From Pleurotus djamor (taxonomy: Eukaryota > Basidiomycota > Agaricomycetes > Agaricales > Pleurotaceae): a DNA stretch of 10,890 bases. Positions 7,227 to 10,890 of this stretch are shown piece by piece. The stretch is from positions 1-10,890 of the forward strand of contig JAPEVF010001338.1 in NCBI GenBank assembly GCA_029747585.1. The letters run 5' to 3'. A program made the position numbers and the translations under genes. How positions within the stretch are numbered: position 1 is the stretch's first letter; every line of letters begins with the position of its first letter. The notes under the pieces are model-generated. The model had not been told where the DNA came from, did no database searches, and saw only the letters and a program-made list of their open reading frames with translations.

Positions 7227-7774
7227 ATGGTCAATCACCTATCTTGTCTCGACGCCGTCACAGTCAACTCTATCCAGTGGTCAGTCTTTGTCCTTGATCA
7301 TCATCTTTATCTATTGACTGACCTTTTCTTTTCTCTAGAGTCTGAGTTTGTGCCCTTCAAATCTCGGTATGTCAATAATTCAAAATCTCATTACTCGTGC
7401 CATCACTGACTTTGGCCATGAGACTCCAGACGCAAATTCAACGCAAATTCACTATTCTATCTCTCGTCATCATCAGGACTTTGGGTAGGCTTCAATAATT
7501 ACTCGCAACCATTAGATACTGACCCTCTCTTTTCAATAGCAACTTGACTATCAAATCTGGCTCGCGTTTCCGTTTCCGTTCAAAGTAAGTAACCGATTCC
7601 ATCAGCTTCACATTGACCTCTGACACTAAGGTTTACTTACTAGACATTATCTTGCCACTTCAAATTTCCGTCTCTAATAAACTTTGTGAGTCGTTCCAAT
7701 TTCTTACTCAATTTTGATTCATTCGACTCATTAATTACCCATCGCCTTAGAGTCGCATTGTGACTTGTAAATAG
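7227..7774 (+). CDS. First spliced open frame of the long unit, about 101 aa
   Basis: Starting at the first ATG after the leader, exons 7227-7366, 7430-7484, 7540-7584, 7644-7685 and 7751-7774 join in frame to 101 codons and end at TAG 7772. The introns are 7367-7429, 7485-7539, 7585-7643 and 7686-7750. A further good intron (7280-7338 or 7280-7340, with a TTGACTGAC branch region and a TCTCTAG acceptor) lies in the first exon. Splicing it out to 7338 stops the frame at once; splicing to 7340 gives a different frame of about 66 codons. The protein is hydrophobic near residues 19-35 and otherwise featureless. I recognise no family. It may be an upstream ORF or the N-terminal part of a gene whose remainder lies in the next entry, out of frame. 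Confidence 0.3.
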
Positions 7775-9015
7775 TGGTAAGCTCAATTACACANTTTTTT
7801 CGTCACTTGCTCCATACTAACTACTTGACTTTGCTAGCTATTCCATCACAAGGTCGTCGTCGCCGTCAACGACGACGAGGGTGTGGGCGTCGTGGACCGT
7901 GGCTAGACCAGGTCATAGGTCAGTACATAATCTCGTAGCCGAGAGTGACCTCATCCCCTCCGCCCTTCGCCATTGTTCTCTAAGCGAGCCGACCGATCGT
8001 GTTCGCTCTGGCTAAATCATTTGGTAAGTAGCCTCTCCTTGATCATAGACGTCACCGAATTACTCACTTGCTTGTTCACACTAGGTTCTTCCGTTCCTCC
8101 GAGATCCAGGTACCTCACTCGCCCACTCATCCCCATCTGCCTACACCTCCTCCCGCGTCGTGATGCTTGAGCCTGAGTGCCGAAAATAAACATTTCGGTG
8201 AGTAATCACTTGTCCACCCATTTCAAGCTCACTTTGATTTGCTCATCCCCATCTGCCTACACTCCTCCGGTAGGCTCACGGCGCCCTGAGCACCAAAAAC
8301 AACACATCAGTGTTCCGGCATCCCTGAGTCAACTCTTCGGTGAGTAATGATTTTGATCCTCATCCTCGCGCACTCACCTCTGTTGTTGGGATGTCAAAGC
8401 CTCACCAACGGCCTCGAGTATACCTACTCGTACCCATTTGGCCGCACCTCAACCCTGGTGAGTGCGTCATCCATTCCCAAAATGTGTCTGACCACCATCA
8501 AACTTTTTCCTCCCCATCTAGAATCTTTGGTCCCATCCCCGGAGAGCGGAAGAGAGCGGCTCAAAGAGGTCTGTACCTCGAAGGTAAGTCCTAGAGCCAT
8601 TGTTCCTGAGATCTACAAAGAGCTGACATGAGTACCCGAGAGTTCAGTGACGAAAATAGAGGTTTGCCCCGAAAAAACACAAAACCTCGAATTCTTCATC
8701 AAAGACGAAACGCGCATCAAATCTACGCATTGGCCCAGTATGGTACGTCCCTGACTAGTCTTGGATATCGTTTACGAAGGCTGATACCGAGTTCTTGACT
8801 AGGAGTCCGATGTCTCATCCCCCGAGCCGAAACCTCGATTTCTCCATGGGAGGTGGATGCGATTGGTTGGGACCGGCTACTCCTGAGAGGTACGTGGTAG
8901 ATATATCTTCATTCATGTTTACGAAAGGCTGACTGCAATACTCACTGTTATAGATCGAAATCGCTTCCTGGCCGATCCGAAAACTTTGAATAAACGAACA
9001 ACGCCGCCATATTGA
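7764..9015 (+). pseudogene. Second spliced open frame, 196 codons over eleven small exons, no Met
   Basis: After a stop at 7761, the exon segments 7764-7776, 7838-7918, 7985-8023, 8085-8109, 8178-8197, 8291-8339, 8400-8457, 8522-8583, 8648-8742, 8803-8889 and 8954-9015 join through ten introns into 196 codons without a stop. The frame ends at TGA 9013. Most junctions were called from splice consensus before the frame was checked. Two are weaker: 8110-8177 lacks a clear branch site, and the acceptor at 8290 was chosen over the better one at 8273 because it avoids a TGA. The product is Arg/Pro/Ser-rich, with an Arg-dense block (GRRRRQRRRGCGRRG) encoded at 7838-7918. A segment RILHQRRNAHQ resembles RITDQRRNAGQ in the array exon at 914. 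There is no methionine anywhere. It is best read as the body of a gene separated from its start by a frame change in the 7751-7776 exon, or as a spliced RNA that was once coding. Confidence 0.35.
8126..8262 (+). repeat. Tandem duplication of an exon-intron unit (about 116 bp)
   Basis: The 21-base run CTCATCCCCATCTGCCTACA+C occurs at 8126-8146 and 8242-8262. Each copy is followed by CCTGAG and an A-rich exon start (8178 and 8291). Both units end in TTCG, then GTGAGTAAT donors at 8198 and 8340. One exon-intron pair has thus been duplicated inside the transcription unit. Confidence 0.8.
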
Positions 9016-9398
9016 CGAGAGATTCTAGTTTCCCCAGGTTACAACACTACTGGTGCGTCTACGATCGTGGTTTTAAGCCGTTGGTATTCGTTTTCAAAGC
9101 CACAGCTCACACCTTCCTCATCGCGCCGAAATGCTTCCCGAGCTCGAACGCACGTAATCGTTGCCGAAGAACGTGTCTAGTAGTCGTACAAGATCATTAG
9201 TAAGTCTATCCATCACATTTCGGGAATGCTTCACTCACATTTTGATACTTTGTCTGTTCCCTTCCATCCAGGGCAGGTTCTTTGATTCCGCCACGCACCC
9301 TTGAAGGAGAGGTCCAGGCTGACGGGAAAATCGACGGTAAGCTATTCCCATCCATTTATGATCGTCTACATTGAGGTTCATCGTCTGTTTTTGTTTAG
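9016..9398 (+). other. Continuation of the intron-rich unit into array copy 2
   Basis: An exon runs to about 9199, then an intron 9200-9271 (GTAAGT donor, CTCAC branch, CATCCAG acceptor), an exon 9272-9336 and an intron 9337-9398 (GTAAGC to TTTAG). The next exon begins at 9399, three bases before the direct repeat. This splice junction ties the promoter at 7120 to the array. No frame is open through the whole stretch. One frame is open across 9272-9336 and about 25 codons into the next exon. Confidence 0.45.
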
Positions 9399-10890
9399 AT
9401 TTTCCTCGGGGCCACAAACCACCTCCCCGCGCCGCCGCCTTGAGAAACCACGGTGATACGGTGTACCTAGCGCCGTAAACAAGGTACCCAAGTGTCCCTG
9501 AGTCATATGTGAGTGCTTCCTGCAAGATTCAATGAATACTCACGCACCTGTCATCGCATTTTCAGTATCTCTCCCTCCAGGACAGAATGCTTGGTTTCTC
9601 CAGTAATTCTTGATGAGACGGCTCGTTTCGCACCGTCCCTGCATGGTACGTCGGTCGAACACGTTTTGGTATCGTTCCTGAATAGCTGACATCAAAAATA
9701 GAGATATGGCGGGGCACTTACCTCCTCCCTCATCCAAAAAACTCGGATAAACAAAGAACACCGGACCTCTAGCCAAACGTGACTATACGCCCAAGCTCGC
9801 ATGGTATTGGCGCACGTAGGCCCAAGTTTACAGAACGGCACATCGAGATTTGACAAATTCGTCCAAGAGAACGTCTCCTTGGACCGAATTTTTGAAAGCG
9901 CTGGAAACGTTCCGAAGACGGCGGGGCAACGACGGGGCACCTTTGCTGATGATATGTAAGTTGTTTCGCATCTTTGTAACGGACGAATTACTCACTTGTA
10001 TCAATATTTCATGTTTAGCTTTCTAAATCCACGAAAATCTGAATCACCGAAAAGGAACGAAACGCTGGCCTAATGGGAGTGTACCACATCGTTTCTGAAC
10101 CACATTCGCATGTCCAGCCGAGTTTACGAAACATTTGGCCGGGGGTATGATATTTTCCTAATAGGTCATCCCTTCCGCGCAAAATTTTGAATTTTTCGAT
10201 TTTGGCGGTTTCAACCTTGGTGGAGCGGTTGGATTCTTGTTGTCCCTTCAAGGTGAGTCGTCTATGAGCCATTCAGCATCGATTACACAGCACTGACATT
10301 GGTGTGGAGGACAGTACCTTTGGTCCTCTCCGCCACCAACCACAAATCTTCGAATTACGGACCAACGCCGAAACGCTGGCCAACCGAAACGATATATCCA
10401 TGGTCCTATAGCATGTGCGTCACTGTGGACGAGTTTACGCAGGGGTGAGGTGAGTTTTCGAAATTTCGACCAAGGAGGACGATCCAAGGTCGAAATTATG
10501 AAACATGCTGGGAACGCCGGATGAACGCCGGGGGAAGGGTCGTAGGACCTATACGAAAGGTATGTGAGTTGATTCGGTGCTGTTATCGTCCGTCTTGCTG
10601 ATGATATTTCGATTTTTCGATTTGTCCCCCTCCCGAGCAGAAATGTTGATTAACGCGCTCGACTCTTCTCCGGTCGAGTCAATCGTTGCGGATCCTTGAA
10701 GGTATGTGGTACGTCCATCTTTGCCTGCGCTTACGAGAGTCTGAACAAAGTATTCAGTAGTTCAGCCGGCACCCACCCTCGGAGCCGGCACCNTTGGAAC
10801 TCAAAGAAATCACCCAACGCGCGCAAGGTATCGAAGGGAAAGGGTATATGGGTGTATGGAAAACATATGTGAGTAATTAGGAATGATGTA
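9399..10890 (+). other. Multi-intron array, copy 2 (continues past the window)
   Basis: The introns correspond to those of copy 1: about 9509-9565, 9646-9701, 9956-10018, 10253-10314, 10560-10640, 10702-10757 and a donor near 10869. All donors and acceptors are preserved despite about 3% divergence. Minus-strand frames at 10015-10272 and 10248-10487 are also open and can be joined across a minus-strand GTACTG...CATAG intron. Sense cannot therefore be decided by openness alone, although the plus-strand splice signals are much stronger. Confidence 0.45.
9402..10890. repeat. Long direct repeat, copy 2
   Basis: Second copy of 1-1489, at a spacing of 9,401 bases, falling to 9,400 after the indel. 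The match starts three bases into an exon whose intron acceptor ends at 9398. The copy-1 counterpart of that junction lies outside the window, so the repeat may extend further left. The 7.9 kb between the copies shows no reverse transcriptase, integrase or transposase frame, which argues against an LTR element and for a tandem segmental duplication. Confidence 0.98.

Noticed and set aside
9540..9776. Minus-strand 78-codon frame repeated in both copies
   Set aside because: It persists because the two copies are 97% identical. It crosses strong plus-strand introns and has no recognisable domain; the antisense pattern is noted as a finding instead of a gene call.
1..10890. LTR retrotransposon flanked by 1.5-kb terminal repeats
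   Set aside because: There is no gag, protease, reverse transcriptase, RNase H or integrase frame in the interior, no evident primer-binding site or polypurine tract at the repeat edges, and the interior contains spliced host-type genes.
1..10890. CRISPR array, tRNA or rRNA genes, telomeric repeats
   Set aside because: No regular short repeats with unique spacers, no tRNA-like A/B boxes or cloverleaf noticed, no rRNA-like conserved stretch and no TTAGGG runs.

Overview
The window looks like a chromosomal segment of a filamentous basidiomycete fungus, most likely an agaricomycete. The evidence is very short introns (about 48-80 nt) with GT(A/G)AGT-type donors, CTNAC-like branch sites and CAG/TAG acceptors, a TATA box followed by a CT-rich leader, a recognisable eukaryotic CAND1 gene fragment, and a fungal HNH-nuclease-like gene. 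Rhizoctonia/Ceratobasidiaceae is a guess only. There is no bacterial, organellar, rRNA, tRNA or CRISPR signal.

Layout. (1) 1-2050 is a degenerate tandem array of about 300-bp units, studded with canonical plus-strand introns. (2) 1994-3314, minus: a four-exon, 386-residue gene with an H-N-H nuclease-like domain; its last exon runs antisense into the end of the array. (3) 3315-3465: a 151-bp divergent promoter with a perfect GC palindrome. (4) 3466-4468, plus: the first six exons of CAND1/TIP120, recognisable for about 200 residues and then broken. (5) 4469-5536: mostly non-coding, with one promoter-like fragment. (6) 5537-6571, minus: an unrecognised four-exon gene (286 residues in the best model) built around a reiterated intron/exon junction. 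(7) 6572-7119: the divergent intergenic region. (8) 7120 to the window end, plus: a TATA box, a CT-rich leader and then a long chain of tiny exons (20-95 nt) and introns of about 60 nt. This chain holds two successive spliced open frames (101 and 196 codons) and runs straight into a second copy of the array.

Bases 1-1489 recur at 9402-10890 with about 97% identity (my hand count is about 46 differences, one single-base indel and one N). The array in copy 1 is therefore probably the 3' part of a transcription unit like the one that starts at 7120. The window would be slightly more than one period of a 9.4-kb tandem duplication, or a segment flanked by long direct repeats.

The most unusual content is the spliced array. 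The exon-intron units are repeated, the frames are open only in stretches, and the same ancestral motif lies in an exon in some units and inside an intron in others. I do not recognise the products of the plus-strand array or of the 5537-6571 gene. Whether they are fast-evolving proteins, decaying genes or spliced non-coding RNAs cannot be settled from sequence alone.
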